A stretch of 64,000 nt of DNA from Hericium rajendrae (Eukaryota; Basidiomycota; Agaricomycetes; Russulales; Hericiaceae), in the NCBI GenBank assembly GCA_033439255.1, contig CM065886.1, positions 2,542,001-2,606,000 on the forward strand, in the 5' to 3' direction. Under the pieces are notes generated by a model that saw only the letters and a list, made by a program, of their open reading frames with translations, searched no databases and was not told the DNA's origin. The position numbers were made by a program, and so were the translations under genes. Shown one piece after another: positions 43,534 to 59,568 of the stretch. How positions within the stretch are numbered: the stretch's first letter is position 1; every line of letters starts with the position of its first letter.

Positions 43534-46500
43534 ATGTCTCGCTATCCAGAGGTAATTTGGCAAATTTTTTGCATGTATTGAGGTCTTAACTTGTTCTGTA
43601 GCCGGACGAAGCCCAGCGCGGCAACTACAACGATGGCTACACGCCTTACCCCGCCTACGACCAGCACCAGCAGCAGTACCCAGATCCCTATTCCAACCCA
43701 GCTCATCCCCAGTCGTCCTCGATGTACCCTCCTGGTCCGCCACCGGGCGCACAAGACCCGTTCAACTCGTATCCGCACGACCCGTATGCCGCGCCGTCAG
43801 ACCCGTACGCCGCACCATCAGCCCCGTATCACGCTCAGTCTCCGCCGCCGCCGCCGCACTTTGATCCCTACACGTCGCCGCCCTTCCCGGCCACACATCC
43901 GCTCTCACACATGTCCCCTCCGCCCCAGCAACCGCAGCACGACCTCCTCAACGCGCCCTATCAGTCCCAGCCCGACACGTCTCCGTCGTTGGATGCGTCG
44001 AGCACGGCGTACCCTTCCTCGTACGAGCTGCACGACGACGACCTCGGCGATGCGGGCGATCTGCCGCTCCTCCGCGCGCCGAGCCCGCAGCTGCACATCG
44101 CGTCGGAACCCGGCATGCCCGGCGGCTACGACTACGCGAACCAGGACGAGCAAGAGCAAGAGAGCAACATCCGCTACGGGCGCATCCCGCAACGCGTCCC
44201 GCGGCGGCACAAGACGATCAAGCGCGTCGAGTAAGTGCGCGTGTGCAATCCGTGTCTGTCCGCGTGTGCTGACCCGCGCGCCCGCGCAGACTGTTCCACG
44301 GGAACTTCGTGCTGGACTCGGCGGTGCCGACGAAGCTGCTGAACATGTGCGGGTACAAGGACGAGCGCGAGTTCACGCACATGCGCTACTCGGCGGCGAC
44401 GTGCGACCCGAACGACTTCAAGGACGCGGGGTTCACGCTGCGGCAGGTGCACTACGACCCGCCGCGGCGCACGGAGCTGTTCATCGTGATGACGATGTAC
44501 AACGAGGACGACGGGCTGTTCACGCGCACGTTCCACGGCGTCATGAAGAACATCGTGCACCTGTGCAAGCGCGACCGCAGCAAGACGTGGGGCAAGGAGG
44601 GCTGGAAGAAGGTCGTCGTGTGCATCGTCAGCGACGGGCGGCAGAAGATCAACTCGCGCACGCTGAGCGTCATTGCGGCCGTCGGCGCGTATCAGGACGG
44701 CATCGCGAAGAACATCGTCAACGGCAAGCCCGTCACGGCGCATATCTACGAGTACACGACGCAAAGTGGGTCTGTCGTCTTCTCAGCCTTTCGTGGTCGC
44801 TGACGCGCGCCAGTCTCCATCACGCCATCGAACAAGATCGAAGGGCCCGAAAAGGGCATCATGCCCGTGCAGCTTATCTTTTGTCTCAAAGAGAAGAACC
44901 AGAAGAAGATCAACTCGCACCGCTGGTTTTTCAACGCCTTTGGCCCCATTCTCACACCCAACGTCTGCGTTCTGCTCGATGTTGGCACGATGCCCGGTCC
45001 GACGTCGATCTACCATCTCTGGAAGGCGTTTGACATCAACTCGAACGTCGGCGGCGCGTGCGGCGAGATCGTCGCGCTCAAGGGCAAGTATGGTGGGAAG
45101 CTACTCAACCCGCTTGTAGCGGCGCAGAACTTTGAGTACAAGATGTCGAATATCCTGGACAAGCCGCTGTGAGTGGTCAGTGTGGTGTCGAGCCTTGAGT
45201 AGTGCTGAGCCGATGCCGCTCAGCGAGTCTATGTTCGGCTATATCACGGTGCTTCCGGGTGCTTTCAGCGCGTACCGTTACATTGCTCTGCAGAACGATG
45301 TGACTGGGCAGGGCCCGTTGCAGAAGTACTTCCTGGGCGAGACTATGGTCTGTCGATTGTACTTCTTGACGAACATTTTCTAACGCGATTATACAGCATG
45401 GTGCTGGTGCGGATATCTTCACGGCTAACATGTACCTTGCGGAGGATCGCGTACGTCCCTCGCGGCTTTTCGAGTGTCCCTGATCGACTGATGGTATGTG
45501 CCATAATAGATTCTCTGCTGGGAGCTCGTTTCAAAGCGCGGAGGCTCGTGGGTGCTGCACTACGTCAAATCAGCGTACGCAGTCACAGATACGCCTGATC
45601 AAGTGCCCGAGTTGGTTTCGCAGCGCCGTCGGTGGCTGAATGGGTCTTTCTTCGCCGCCATCCACAGTACCGTCCATTTCCACTACATCTACCGCTCGTC
45701 GCACAGCTTTATGCGCAAGTTCTGGATACACATCGAGCTCGTGTACCAGACCTTCAACCTTATCTTCTCGTGGTTCGCGATCGTCAGTCTCTGCGCCTCC
45801 TCTCACAGTGGCCCTTACTGACCCAAGAGACGACCAGGGCAACTTCTTCATCTCGTTCTTCATTCTTACGAACGCGTTGGAAGACCCGAACATCATCGGC
45901 GGTCGCGCGATCAAGGTCGTCAACACGATCCTCGAATACGCCTACGTCGGCCTGCTCCTGATGTGCTTCATGCTCTCGCTCGGCAACCGGCCGCAGGGCT
46001 CGAAGCGCGGGTACACGCTCGCCTTTGTCGGCTTTGCGCTCTTCACCGTGTACATGACGGTGCGATACCCTCTGCCCTCACGCAGCATTTCCTGAAACAG
46101 GCTGTTGATGCGTCTGCAGTTCTCGGCGATCTTCCTCGCGGTGCGGGGCATCCAGCAGGTCGCGAACGACGAGAATCGCGGGATCAAGTTCGGCGACTTC
46201 TTCAGCAACTCGATATTCAGGGACATCGTCATCTCGCTGGCGGCGACGTTTGGGTTGTATATCGTCGCGTCTATCATCCATGTAGGTCGCTTTCGCGTCC
46301 GTTGCAGCGGCGGGCTGATTGAGGTATGCAGCTGGACCCGTGGCATATGGTCACGTCGTTTTTCCAGTACCTCCTGCTTGCGCCGTCCTACATCAATGTT
46401 CTCAACGTCTATGCTGTATGTCCCAACTTCTCATTCAGCTGTCTTATCATTAATTGCGTACTTTCGTTAGTTCGCGAACGTGCAGTAAGTGCTGGACATA

Positions 46501-47189
46501 CGGTTTCGTAGGTTATCGGTACTGAGCTTTTTTTCAGTGACGTGTCCTGGGGCACGAAGGGCGACAACAAGGTCAGCACGGACCTCGGCGAAGTGAAGCT
46601 CGGCAAGAACGCGAACGAAGTCGAGGTGGCGGTCCCGACTGCCGAGACGGACATCAACGCCGCGTACGAGGATGCTATCCACGTCCTGTCGACGAAGCCG
46701 CCGAAGGAGGACCACACTGTCGATGCGGCGACCCAGCAAGAGGATTATTACAGATCGTTTAGAACGAAGTGCGTCGTTAGGGCCGTGTTGCAAGAAGTTG
46801 AACTGATGGCGTTTTTGTGGAATGTAGCGTCTTGATGGCTTGGGTGCTGTCGAATGTAAGCGCTCCTATCATCCGTATCCGCATGAACAGGCTTACATAT
46901 TAAATCCACTGTAGGCGCTGCTCGTCGCGGTCATCCTGTAAGCTCGCACACTCAGATCTGCGCAGCTCTATCTGACCACTCCACAGAACGACAAACGGCA
47001 ATGCTGCCAACGAGGGCGCGAACAAGACCGTAAACGGCTACATGATCTTCATCCTGTACTCCGTTGCCGTCCTAGCGCGTACGTCCACCCCAGTCTCCGA
47101 ACTCTGTTCTTGCTCATTGCGACGCTGCAGTGGTCCGCTTTATCGGCTCGACGGGATACATGATCGTGAGGTTGTTCGCGGGCGAATAG
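43534..47189 (+). CDS. Chitin synthase (GT2, Chitin_synth_1 type)
   Basis: Sixteen exons: 43534-43551, 43602-44230, 44290-44765, 44814-45168, 45224-45347, 45397-45450, 45510-45782, 45838-46059, 46120-46281, 46332-46415, 46471-46484, 46538-46768, 46828-46855, 46915-46937, 46987-47078, 47131-47189. They give 947 residues in phase. A Pro/Tyr/Gln-rich head of about 200 residues is followed by the Chitin_synth_1N domain ([17 protein letters not shown]). Then come the catalytic part ([56 protein letters not shown], the processive-synthase signature QRRRW) and a cluster of C-terminal membrane helices. It polymerises UDP-GlcNAc into cell-wall chitin at the plasma membrane. Division 1 is clear; the exact class needs a tree. 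The first exon codes for only six residues. Confidence 0.95.
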
Positions 47190-48536
47190 AACGTGTGCAT
47201 ATGTCCGGAGATCTGAGCGGGGTGATATTGGGAGGTGCGGGCGCAGCGTTAAGTTAACAAGGGAATTGTGCTTTTCTCGCTTTGATACAGTCTGATTTTG
47301 TTGGCTTTCGACACCAGTGCAGGTATATGACTTTTGCTGTATTTTTCCATGATTCAACCATGACGACTCCGGTGAGATGTTGTTGTCCTCCGTCGTGGGA
47401 CCGCGTCGCTTTTGCGGGGTCAGCCATCGCGGCGCCTTGCATCGCTGTCGCTGCGGTACGATTTAGGGACAAGAGCAGCACTGCGCTTGACTAGCACACC
47501 GGAGTACATGGCGACTATCGTTTATCGTCTTCGTTCTCACAGTAATCCCCGGTTCAGTCGCATAAAGCGCAAGAGCAGCTTCAATAGCGCTTTCGGGCCA
47601 CACAACTAATCGCTGCGTTGACGGAACCATCGCCCGACACAATTCGCCTGAGCGATCGAGGCGTTTCTTCCACCACACTGACATTTCGGGATGCGCGATG
47701 GGCACGAATAACGCCTTGTTCTCGAGTAAGTATAGCGGGAGAGTGAACGACAGAGATGCATCTGCATTTTGATAAGTACTCCGACCTGGTATGCTTTCTG
47801 AGCATTCCTATCATTGTGCCTGTCGCCGTCGTCCCGCTCAAGTCCTCGTTATAGGCGTCACTGGATGTAGCGGTATGTGGATGGCCCAAGTCTTCTAAGA
47901 GGCCCGCTACTGTCCGTGCGGGATGACCAGATTCACAGAGAAGGGCGACATCGCCGAGAATGCGTTCACCCGAAGTACGCCCAGAGGAGAGGTTCTTTGC
48001 GGGCAGAGGATGCAGGTGGAGAACGGCTCGTGATAAATCCCGGTACGCAGAACCTCCCTAGAGGCCGCACGCATGGCTAATTGTGAAAGCATATAACCTC
48101 CATGACCTTTCAAAATCTGTGTTCGCTGCATCAACTGAGGCTCAGCCTTCTTATGAGCTGATGAATTCTCCTATGCTAGATGATCCGTTTTTGAACAACA
48201 AGAAGCACCGTAGTACGCTTCCGGACATCGACAGCATTCAAGTGGGCGACAAATCCAACCTACCTAAGCAGTGAAACAGGGAAATCGGTAATGCTGGGAA
48301 GGCTAGCCGCGTGCTCAAACTCAAGGAGCCACGGTTGCCGAGGGACACCCTGGCTGACACCTGGAAGTCAATACAGGCCAAGTGGAAACTGCTGACAGAC
48401 ACTCCAGAGCAGCGTACGGCTTCGAATGAAGGTTGCGCGCTCGTCGGTGTCCACTGTCCTCCGTACTTGCTTAACGGCATTCAGTCTGTAACCTTTTAGA
48501 TTATAAATTACGCCATAACATCTCGAAATCTCATCG
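47190..48536. other. Gene-poor stretch between chitin synthase and GPI16
   Basis: Two plus-strand frames around 48083-48274 and 48311-48499 look mildly protein-like (LKLKEPRLPRDTLADTWKSI), but no family, start or splice pattern supports a gene. The rest is featureless. Confidence 0.35.
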
Positions 48537-50510
48537 CTACAAAGAACCCTCCGCCCTCGTCTCCTCGCCCGCATCGCCGACCTTCTCCTCGCCCACATAA
48601 ACGACCGCAAACCTCCTCGTCAACAAATTGAACAAACTCCCAAATATGAGCGCGATCAGCGTGCAGCTCATGATGATCACGTTGTACGGCATGCTGAAGT
48701 CCGGCGTCGCAAGGTCGACCAGGATCACCGGCGTGTACACGCGCCGCGCGCCGCTGGCGTCGCGCGGAACGAAGACGGCGGGGGGGAGGTCCCACCCGCG
48801 CTGCGCGTCGGGTGGGTGCTCGGTGTAGCGCAGGAAGGACTTGCGCGCGTCCATGGTCATGCGCAGCGTCGTGTGCGGCGGCAGCGTGACTACGGCCTGC
48901 AGAAGCGCCGGTCGCGCGTGGGGGACTGGAGGCGTGTAGGTCATATTGGTAAATTGCCCGTCTGCGAGCGGTGTGAGTTCAGCGCGATACGGTACGGATG
49001 GCCGGTCGCACCACAGGGCTCGCCGTCGCATGTAATGCACAGCGTGTGCATGTAGAACTCGACGTGCCAGGGCATTGTTTCGAGGTACAGCAAGCTGATC
49101 TCGTATGGACGATGGTTGCGTAGGGTTATGGACAGACGGCCGCGGTCTTGAGAGGCTCCCTTGAGCGTACGCAGAACGGAGAAGTCGGATAATGGCGGTC
49201 CGTTCAAGGCTGGGATTTCAGAGTTAAATAACCGCATAGAAAGAAGCTTGAACAACTCTACGGTAAGTGAATTTGGTCTCGTGGGGCCAGCACATTGCGA
49301 TATCTAGGTTCTTGGTATCTAAAAACACTGTCACATAAGCCCTGAATGCCCGAACGAAGCAATCTTACCATTGCCAATGGCATATAATGCATGCCCTTCG
49401 TTCGAGATATATGGCTCGGGTGTGAGTTCATGTGTTTCGTCGCTCTGCGAGAGGAACACATGCACGATGCTGCTACTGGCAACTGGACACGAGCGCGGGA
49501 TCGTGCGGTCAAACACCGAGCGAAGCGACCAATCTTACGACGGCGGAGTTAGGTCCAGCAAGCATCAGAACTCGGAAACGACTTTACCTCTCTTTCCCTC
49601 ATGCGAAATACGCACTGGGTCAAAGACGGCCTGCACCGAAAGAGTAAGCTCGACGCCTTTGCCAGCAATCCAGCGGACGTGAATCCCGAGTCCATGCCAA
49701 TCCGCATCAAAGACACGATGCGGGTCAAGCAGAGCGGCGATGCCCGCGCGCGCAGGGCAGGGCAGGAGCTTGAGGAATGGGGTCAGGTTTTCCGTGCAGA
49801 CGTGTTCGGCTGGGAGAGTCGCGTGCCGGAGGGCATGTCTGTGCGGAGGGGGCAGGCGCGGCAGGTCGCCGGCTGGGGGGAAGGCCCGTGTGGGGGAAGT
49901 AGTGCGCTGGGCATCCATACCGCCGAGCGAGGCACAGAAGAGGCCTGCAAGGGCGTTTTGTGTTCCCTGCCAGCGCTGATCGATACTAGAAGACGTTACA
50001 TGCCCAGTCAGTCCGACCCAAAGGAAGCGGAAATGCGCGCTGTCCATGCTGGAAGGATCACTCACGTCGACGAGGCGCCGTCGCCCATCCATGCCCATAA
50101 CTCTCCCCCTGTTCCTACACCTGGGTCTTCAGGGTATCCCCAGCGGTCGTAGTCCCACTTTCCCGCATTCAGATTCAGATGTAACTCAGTGATTGCGTAT
50201 TCGCGCAAGACTTGACCGAGCGCGAGAGGGAACAGGGTATAGTGCTGTGCTGCATGAAAATATGCGTCTCTCCCTAATCAGAGGATAGCTGAAACTGAGC
50301 ATCCTACGTACATGCGTCTTCTGAACCAAGAGTTGACGGAGCGCGGGGTGAGGCGTCTTTGAGTAGGGTGGTAAACGCGAAACGCGCTATGAGCTTTCCA
50401 TTCGGCAACGGACGAAGACTGAGTTCCTCGTGGTATTCTTCACTACTGCTGGCTAATGCTGTCGAGAAGAAGAATCCGCAAACCAGAAGAGCGATTCGAC
50501 GACAGAACAT
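48537..50510 (-). CDS. GPI16: GPI transamidase subunit GPI16/PIG-T
   Basis: Six exons: 50510-50312, 50249-50066, 49985-49588, 49533-49369, 49257-49012, 48961-48537, giving 538 residues in phase. A signal peptide (IALLVCGFFFSTALA) opens the protein. The PIG-T core follows: LHLNLNAGKWDYDRWGYP, FDRTIPRSCPVASSSIVHVF, YLETMPWHVEFYMHT. The hallmark C-terminus comes last, with DLATPDFSMPYNVIIMSCT leading into a single membrane helix (LIALIFGSLFNLL) and a short cytosolic tail. GPI16 is a lumenal ER subunit of the complex that swaps a protein's C-terminal signal for a GPI anchor. Its start lies 381 bp from the start of the AFG2-type gene on the other strand. Confidence 0.92.
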
Positions 50511-50890
50511 GTCGAAGTGAGCATGGACACTGCATGGACGCTCTCCGTCGTTGTGGATGTCGTGGGCGCGTTATTGATCGCGGTCGAGCGCGTCTCTCAT
50601 ATTCCCACGCTCTCTATTTCCTGAATTCTCCTGTGCTGCAGGACAGACAGCATATAACAGCTCTTTCTGCTTCACAATCTTCACGAATCCACTGCGAATA
50701 GGTATGGACACGTCTCCTCAGTCTGGAACTCATTTTCATAGTGAAATAGGTCTGTACTAGAATCCGCGTCCTGGTCTGCTCGAATTTTGACTTCTGCACC
50801 AGGTCGACGTCTAACTGCATCCCAAGGTCTTTCGTCGGATCTTGACTGGGCCAGACTTCGTGAAACCGCGCTTCTCTCTGGGAGCTAATC
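50511..50890. promoter_or_regulatory. Shared divergent promoter of GPI16 and the AFG2-type gene
   Basis: 380 bp between two start codons on opposite strands. No TATA box is obvious on either side, as is common for housekeeping genes. Confidence 0.5.
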
Positions 50891-53952
<3,062 letters not shown>

Positions 53953-54101
53953 GCTTGTATGTTTGCCCTTGACACGGTGCAGATTGATCGCACGCCGCAA
54001 ACTCGCAATAAAAATATGACCGAAAATACATTATCCAATGCATATGTACGCAGTGTCCATCGTCATATCCAATAAGAGAAGTAAAGATTAACGTGAAGAA
54101 A
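53953..54101. other. Convergent 3' spacer
   Basis: 149 bp between the stop codons of the AFG2-type gene and the membrane-protein gene, so 3' ends probably overlap. Confidence 0.5.
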
Positions 54102-56985
54102 TTAATAACCATCTGGTATAAATCCAGTCCATTCGTTAGCTTTGACAAGTCCAAGTCGTACCTTCATCCTCCCAAGTTGGGCCATCACGACCTCGTCCCT
54201 GAACTCACCAAGGGCCGTCAATCCCCCAGCAGAGGCTGCAACGATGAGGTGGAATGGGTTTGTCGGATCGAATTCTGAGGACGATGGACGACCATTGTCG
54301 CGCGTGCCTATACCGCCTCCGATACCAGTCGCCAGGGTCTCGTCATCCCATTCACCAGGCCTACGCGTGAAAGAGTAGATCGTAAGGACGATGGAGACGA
54401 TTGTGACGAATGACGTCGGAAGGAGAGTGACAAAACCGACTGCAGATTCGTAGTTGAAACCTATGGTCTCGGCACGAAGATGACCTGTCGTTTCAGTCGT
54501 CATGGTCGCAGGAATTTCGTCATTTGGCCATACACCCTTGGCAGAGAAGCCAGTGCGCACGACCTGCAGATGGATGTCACAGTGACATTCAACTTGGAAT
54601 TGAATGAACTTACGGTCCCCATAAACTCGGCAGCTCCTTTGATATATGCCTCCTATAACCAGGTAAGCCGTGTTTCTCTTCTAAGAACAAGAGTACATAC
54701 CAGAATCTTATTCAAGACAGCGTTATCTGCGTCCCCACCTCCACCTATCCGCACGCTCTGGAATACCGCATTTAGATTGTCCCCGAAAGTGTTTGACGTC
54801 AACGTCTGACTCGATGACACCCGCCCATTCATGACTGACACCACCAACGATCCAAGAGCCGCAGCGTTAGCACTGGTAGGAGGCTCGGCCAGGATACGGG
54901 TCGATGTGATATCCGAGACGTTGATAGTCGGTCCATACTCGACGCGTGCTGTCGTCAGGATGGGCTTCACTGTACAAACTGTAGGACGGATGAAACTATA
55001 GTTGGATCCTTGGCCAAGCAGGACGAACACTATGCTCATAACCAGCTTTAGTAACATGAACCTTCGAAGGGAGGAATATTTTTTACGATGGGTGGAGGGA
55101 TCGGGGCCAGAGGTAGGGCTGCTGCTCATGTTCTGAAACAAACACAGGGTGCTCACGACGTAATTCGTGTTTCCTTGGAAGTTGAACACCTTAGTAGCTA
55201 AGAGACCGTGTCATTACTATCATATCACGACAGAAACAAGGCGAATTGAAGGCTACACACATAGCGTCATTCCATTTGGACAGGTTGATATCCAATCTGT
55301 CTCAACGATCCCCGAGGGATTTAACCCGCTTAGAGCAGGGCTGCCAGAGGTCGTGAGCGAGGGCAGGGTCGTAGAAGAGCGCTGCTGACAAGCAACGTCG
55401 ACAGAGAAGCCTTGCTGATCCACGACGTAGCTCGTCGGAAAGCCAGAGGGATGAGGCACGCGGCCGCGGCCATCGATCCGATACCTTTTCGGAAGTTGCA
55501 GTCCCGCGAAATCGTTGAATGTTAAGTTGTTCGAGATGTCAAGACCATTATACAGCTTAGAACCCGTTGGCAGGATCCCTCCCGAAGAAGGAAAGATGGG
55601 AATATTAGCAACGTTCGGCCGAACGGCTGACATTCACTTACTGTTGAGATGTTGAACAGAGCGCCGTTCCATGTTACCGTAGCCGGATAGTTGAACTGTC
55701 TGCCTGCCTCTGCAATAGCAGCACCATCGATCATTGAGACAGGCACCTTCATTGGCGATAATCCAGCTGTTCGACAAAATAAGAACCATTTCATGGAAGA
55801 AGAGAAAGCACTTGCCCTTCCCCCCAGCACCCATCAAAGCCGCGCTCAAATCGTCAACCGAGCCAAATGACGCCAAGAAACCATGAAACGCGTCGCTTCC
55901 CATGTCGAGCTCTCTTCCTGTGACAGATCGATTCACAACCACGCTCGTTGGGCTTAGCAAAGTGGCCCATCTACCGTCGCCAAATGAACACTCCTTGATT
56001 TATAGAGTGAAGATGTGATGCGTACCCAGCCGTCTGCGCTGCGAGCGCGACTGCACATAAGAGCGTCACAGCCACCCATCTCGGTCTTCGTCTATCGAGC
56101 ACGAGCGAGCCCCTCGACAGCTTTATCCCCGCCGCTAATGAGGCCAGCGAAATGGAGCGGGAGAGACGATACATCAATGCATAGCGGATAGCGCGGTTGA
56201 AAAAGCTGGCAACACAAAAATGACCATCAGCTGCTTTCCAAGCCGCGCACAGCAGGAACGCACAATGTGGATATGAGCGAAAGGACTGTCGCAAAGAGCG
56301 TAACGAACAAGGACGTCGCGCGGGGATTGGCATGCACGCGCTCGGCGAGGCCGTCAGAGAGCGGAAACGGCCCCGCTATGACGACGGCGGCCGAGAATCC
56401 CCACGCTGCACTCAGCAGCAAAAGCTGGCCGAGCATAATCGCGAGCGGCCAGCCGAGGAAGATGCGCAGGCGGTTGTTGTGCGAGACGGTGAAAGTGGGA
56501 AGGGGAGGGACCAGCGAGCCGAAGGAGGGCGAGTAGCCGCTCAGCGACGGCTTTGGGAAGGAAAATGGAGATCGCTTGGCGGTAGGCGTCGCCGGCGAGA
56601 AGTAGGAGCGCTCGCTCTCGACCGAGTACGTGTGTGAGTGGACGGAAAGCGTGCGGTTACCGTGCGGTTCTGCATGTGAGATGGCCGTATCTGAGCCTGA
56701 AGATCCGGCAGACTCGGCGGAGGGGAGGGGAGCGGTATGTGGACGTGCGGCAGTGTGCCAAGGGACTGCGGGAGTGAGGGCTACGGGACTGAATGAAGCG
56801 TCCTGGCTGTCTCCGAGGCGGAGGGTCAGTAAGAGAGGCTGTTGGCCAGAAACATCATGCCGAGAACGAGAGGAGTCGTAGGATGCGGGCTCAAGCTCAG
56901 TGGGGGAGAGAAGCGGCAGCGATAATGAGCGGGACTGAGGCGAAGACGCGCAGACATGACGCAAATTGTGCTGGCGCGCCGTCAT
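54102..56985 (-). CDS. Large uncharacterised membrane protein
   Basis: Eight exons: 56985-56264, 56205-56026, 55970-55831, 55766-55642, 55555-55261, 55197-54701, 54652-54614, 54563-54102, giving 819 residues in phase. A Ser/Pro-rich, probably cytosolic head of about 170 residues comes before a long hydrophobic block (LAIMLGQLLLLSAAWGFSAAVVI), FVTLFATVLSLISTFFF, and VAVTLLCAVALAAQTAG. A roughly 430-residue middle region rich in beta-like sequence and N-glycosylation sites follows, suggesting it faces outside. A last helix (LLPTSFVTIVSIVLTIYSF) and a cytosolic tail complete it. This four-helix layout is shared by a large group of uncharacterised membrane proteins in basidiomycetes. No enzyme motif is visible. 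Confidence 0.7.
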
Positions 56986-57465
56986 TCATTAGATGCGTGG
57001 CTGAATATGTCAGGCGACTATAATCTATGGGGGGGGAATGGGGGAGATTATTTGGAGGACATGGAACTTGAGCCTAGGATCAGAGACAACCAGACGCACA
57101 GTAGCACCGCGCCCGAACCCGAGCTGACCGACCAGGGCATTGTAAGACCTACCCATCACTGCCCTAGAATGGCGAATGTAGCAGCGCCAACGCACGGGAA
57201 AACCTCGCAATTCCTGAGGACATGAACCAATAGAACCACGCGGGTCCCAAGTGCATCTGGAGAAACGAGTTGGGATCGGTGAGCTGCACTGCACTGACGG
57301 ACGCGATCACCGTACATTGAAGTCTAGACGAATTGGCACGAGCACCGCTGGTGCCTGGTGCGTCCAATAGAGAGAGAGTATAAGAATACCGGGCTGCGTT
57401 TGTCCGGAGCGAGGCTCGAATGAATAGCCTCCTAGACCTGAGCCGCATCAGCAATTCGGTCGAAC

Positions 57466-57755
57466 CCTGACACCCTGACAGCCCTGACGGCTTTAGTAGC
57501 TATAATAATTAAGCTCAATATATTGTTAAAACACTCGTACAGTCGGTAGCATCAAATATAGTTGATGTCTATGATTATGGCTAAACTCATGCACTCAGAG
57601 TTGCCAGCCTGACAGCCCTGGAGATGAGAATTTGAGCATGAAATTCTCACCCTGACCGTGCTTTGGGCATAGATTAAGCCTGGAGACTGAATCGCACTGA
57701 CGCGTCCTGACTGCATTGAAAGTTACCATATATGGTAACCGTCAGTGCGGTCAGG
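57466..57755. repeat. Palindromic block with repeated CCTGAC
   Basis: CCTGAC occurs six times in one direction (57466, 57474, 57483, 57608, 57651, 57706) and once inverted (57750). Within it lie GAGAATTT/AAATTCTC (57626-57633 and 57641-57648, 7-nt loop), a perfect 18-bp palindrome GTTACCATATATGGTAAC (57722-57739), and around that CGCACTGAC/GTCAGTGCG (57693-57701 and 57741-57749). Looks like the remains of a MITE or a terminal inverted repeat end. Confidence 0.6.
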
Positions 57756-58072
57756 GCGTCTGCCTAATTACTGATGCGTAGGACTGCAAGGCACGTTGCT
57801 CCCTATAAATTCAGCATTGCCCAACATTGACAAAATCGCGTCCTAAGGTAAACACTTTGCAAGAGATCAAGATCATCGAGGAACGAAGGACCTGGCATCA
57901 ATAATGCTCTGCAGCTTCAAATCCTTAGAGTTTAGCTCGTCTGTCTCATCGCGGCCGAACACACTGTTCGCACCGTCGCCACAATCGGCACACATCTCGC
58001 AGATGCTATCCCTAAGCAACGTCGATCTTGATGCAGGGATCGCTGGACAAAGGCGTACAGGCTCCAAGGTCC

Positions 58073-58491
58073 CGGGTCCAGTCGTGCAGCGCATACCGTG
58101 GGCGCTAGCGGGCGTGATCGAGCTTTAACTTTGAACTGCGGGGGGAAGACCATCAGCGGTATACGTCGTCAGAGCTCGAGAACGGACGAATGGACCCGCA
58201 GCCATTTCGTCACTTTGGGCTACATGGCATGAACAGGCGGAGCGGGTCATACCATGCTGTCAACGCGGCGTGTAACTGTCCTAAGGTTAGAGGGTATTCG
58301 GACCCTAAGATTTTCAGCCGTGCCTTTGACGGTCGTAGCTAAGTCCTGCCACCGGAACACTTCAAGTCAATGGGTAACATGAAACTGAGAAGCAGAAGGG
58401 TGCGTTGTCGCCTTGTACTAACCAAGTACTGATATCGGTGCGGGGCTCTCGGACTTGGGTCCAGTCGTTCAGCGCTAGTGTGCGTGATCGA
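58073..58491 (+). repeat. Short degenerate direct duplication
   Basis: GGGTCCAGTCGTGCAGCGC to GGCGTGATCGA at 58073-58121 is repeated as GGGTCCAGTCGTTCAGCG to GTGCGTGATCGA at 58457-58491, with about 11 bases missing in the second copy. No coding sense in either. Confidence 0.5.
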
Positions 58492-59568
58492 TTTTTGGCT
58501 ACGGGAAGAAAGGAGAGGGAGGGACCCACGTCAGTCAAGATATGCCGTCAGGTGCTGAGAAAAGACCTACACACCGCCGTCTCATCCCTCCACTTAAAGA
58601 CTGCGAGCTTCCACAGCAGTGGAGTTTAATCTTTGAATGGCTGCAGATGGCAGATGGTTCTATACACAACCCTCCCCCTCGTTGTGTACCAGAAACTAAT
58701 CACCATCGACAGTCTAGCAGATGACGCTGGTTGTGGCATGCTATAGCTCGGTCCACGGTGAAAGGAAAAAAATAGTAGGATGGTCGGGCTCAACGATCCC
58801 CAGGAGATTGGGAAATTGATGTGTGCATGGAGACAGATCTGTTGGTAACGGCTACACCACGCGAGATGACCTTAGCCTGCGAGAAACGAGCAACACAAGA
58901 CCGAGAATCCAAAAGGTGCCAACATCTTGCGCTAAGCAACGTCGACGGCCAGATCATCGAAAGCGGCCCAAGGTAAATATTACAGGACTGAGTGCCGATG
59001 CAGCTGGCTACGTGCATGAGGAAGCAAGACCAGAGACACGTTATCAAGGGTCAGACGACCGTCGACCACCTCCTTTGCCGACGATCCCTTCCTAACAACA
59101 TGATGGCATGCAATGATGGTGTGCAGCCACAAATCCATGCAAACGCAACATGGCATGTATACCTCACCAGGCAAACATGGTCTCCCGGACAGACCTCGAA
59201 AGTGACTCGCAAGTCGACCACAACACCACGCACGCAGCCCAAAAAAACCATCATGCACCTAATGCTCATACCTATTGCGAATCAAAGTCATTTCGGCGCG
59301 CCCTCCAAGCCGTCTACTATAACGAGGTGCATCCTGATTCCTGGTCCATAGCATGAAGGACAAGACACCGAAAGATATATATATAACATCAGACGAAACA
59401 AGGCGTGGCAAGGGGCGTGAACAAACTGAATAGACGAACGAGACGCGTGACGACGCGACATGCATGTATAGCGGGATGGATGCGGTACTAACGGCGGGCG
59501 GGGCGCGCTGCTGCGACGAGACGAACAGGCGGGTATGGGGCAGCGTGCCTGCGCGCGCGCGGCGGCGC

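Larger units (their letters stand above)
56986..59568. other. Long intergenic region with repeats
   Basis: 2.6 kb without a supported gene, between the start of the membrane-protein gene and the stop of Rho1. It contains the palindromic CCTGAC-rich block (57466-57755) and a small duplication near 58.07/58.46 kb, both listed separately. Confidence 0.5.

Noticed and set aside
44174-44764. Long minus-strand frame antisense to chitin synthase
   Set aside because: A GC-rich third-position shadow of exon 3, with no motif or promoter.
43591-45033. 480-codon plus-strand open frame across the chitin synthase region
   Set aside because: It is an Arg/Thr-rich shifted reading of the chitin synthase exons and crosses their introns. 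The synthase frame holds all conserved motifs.
57164-57454. Minus frame with a hydrophobic tail (FLQMHLGPAWFYWFM)
   Set aside because: Looks like a membrane helix but is isolated, has no splice partners and lies in repeat-flanked intergenic DNA.
58270-58370. Sequence resembling an rRNA-like segment (CTGTCCTAAGGT)
   Set aside because: Only a dozen bases resemble large-subunit rRNA and the context does not continue. Chance match.
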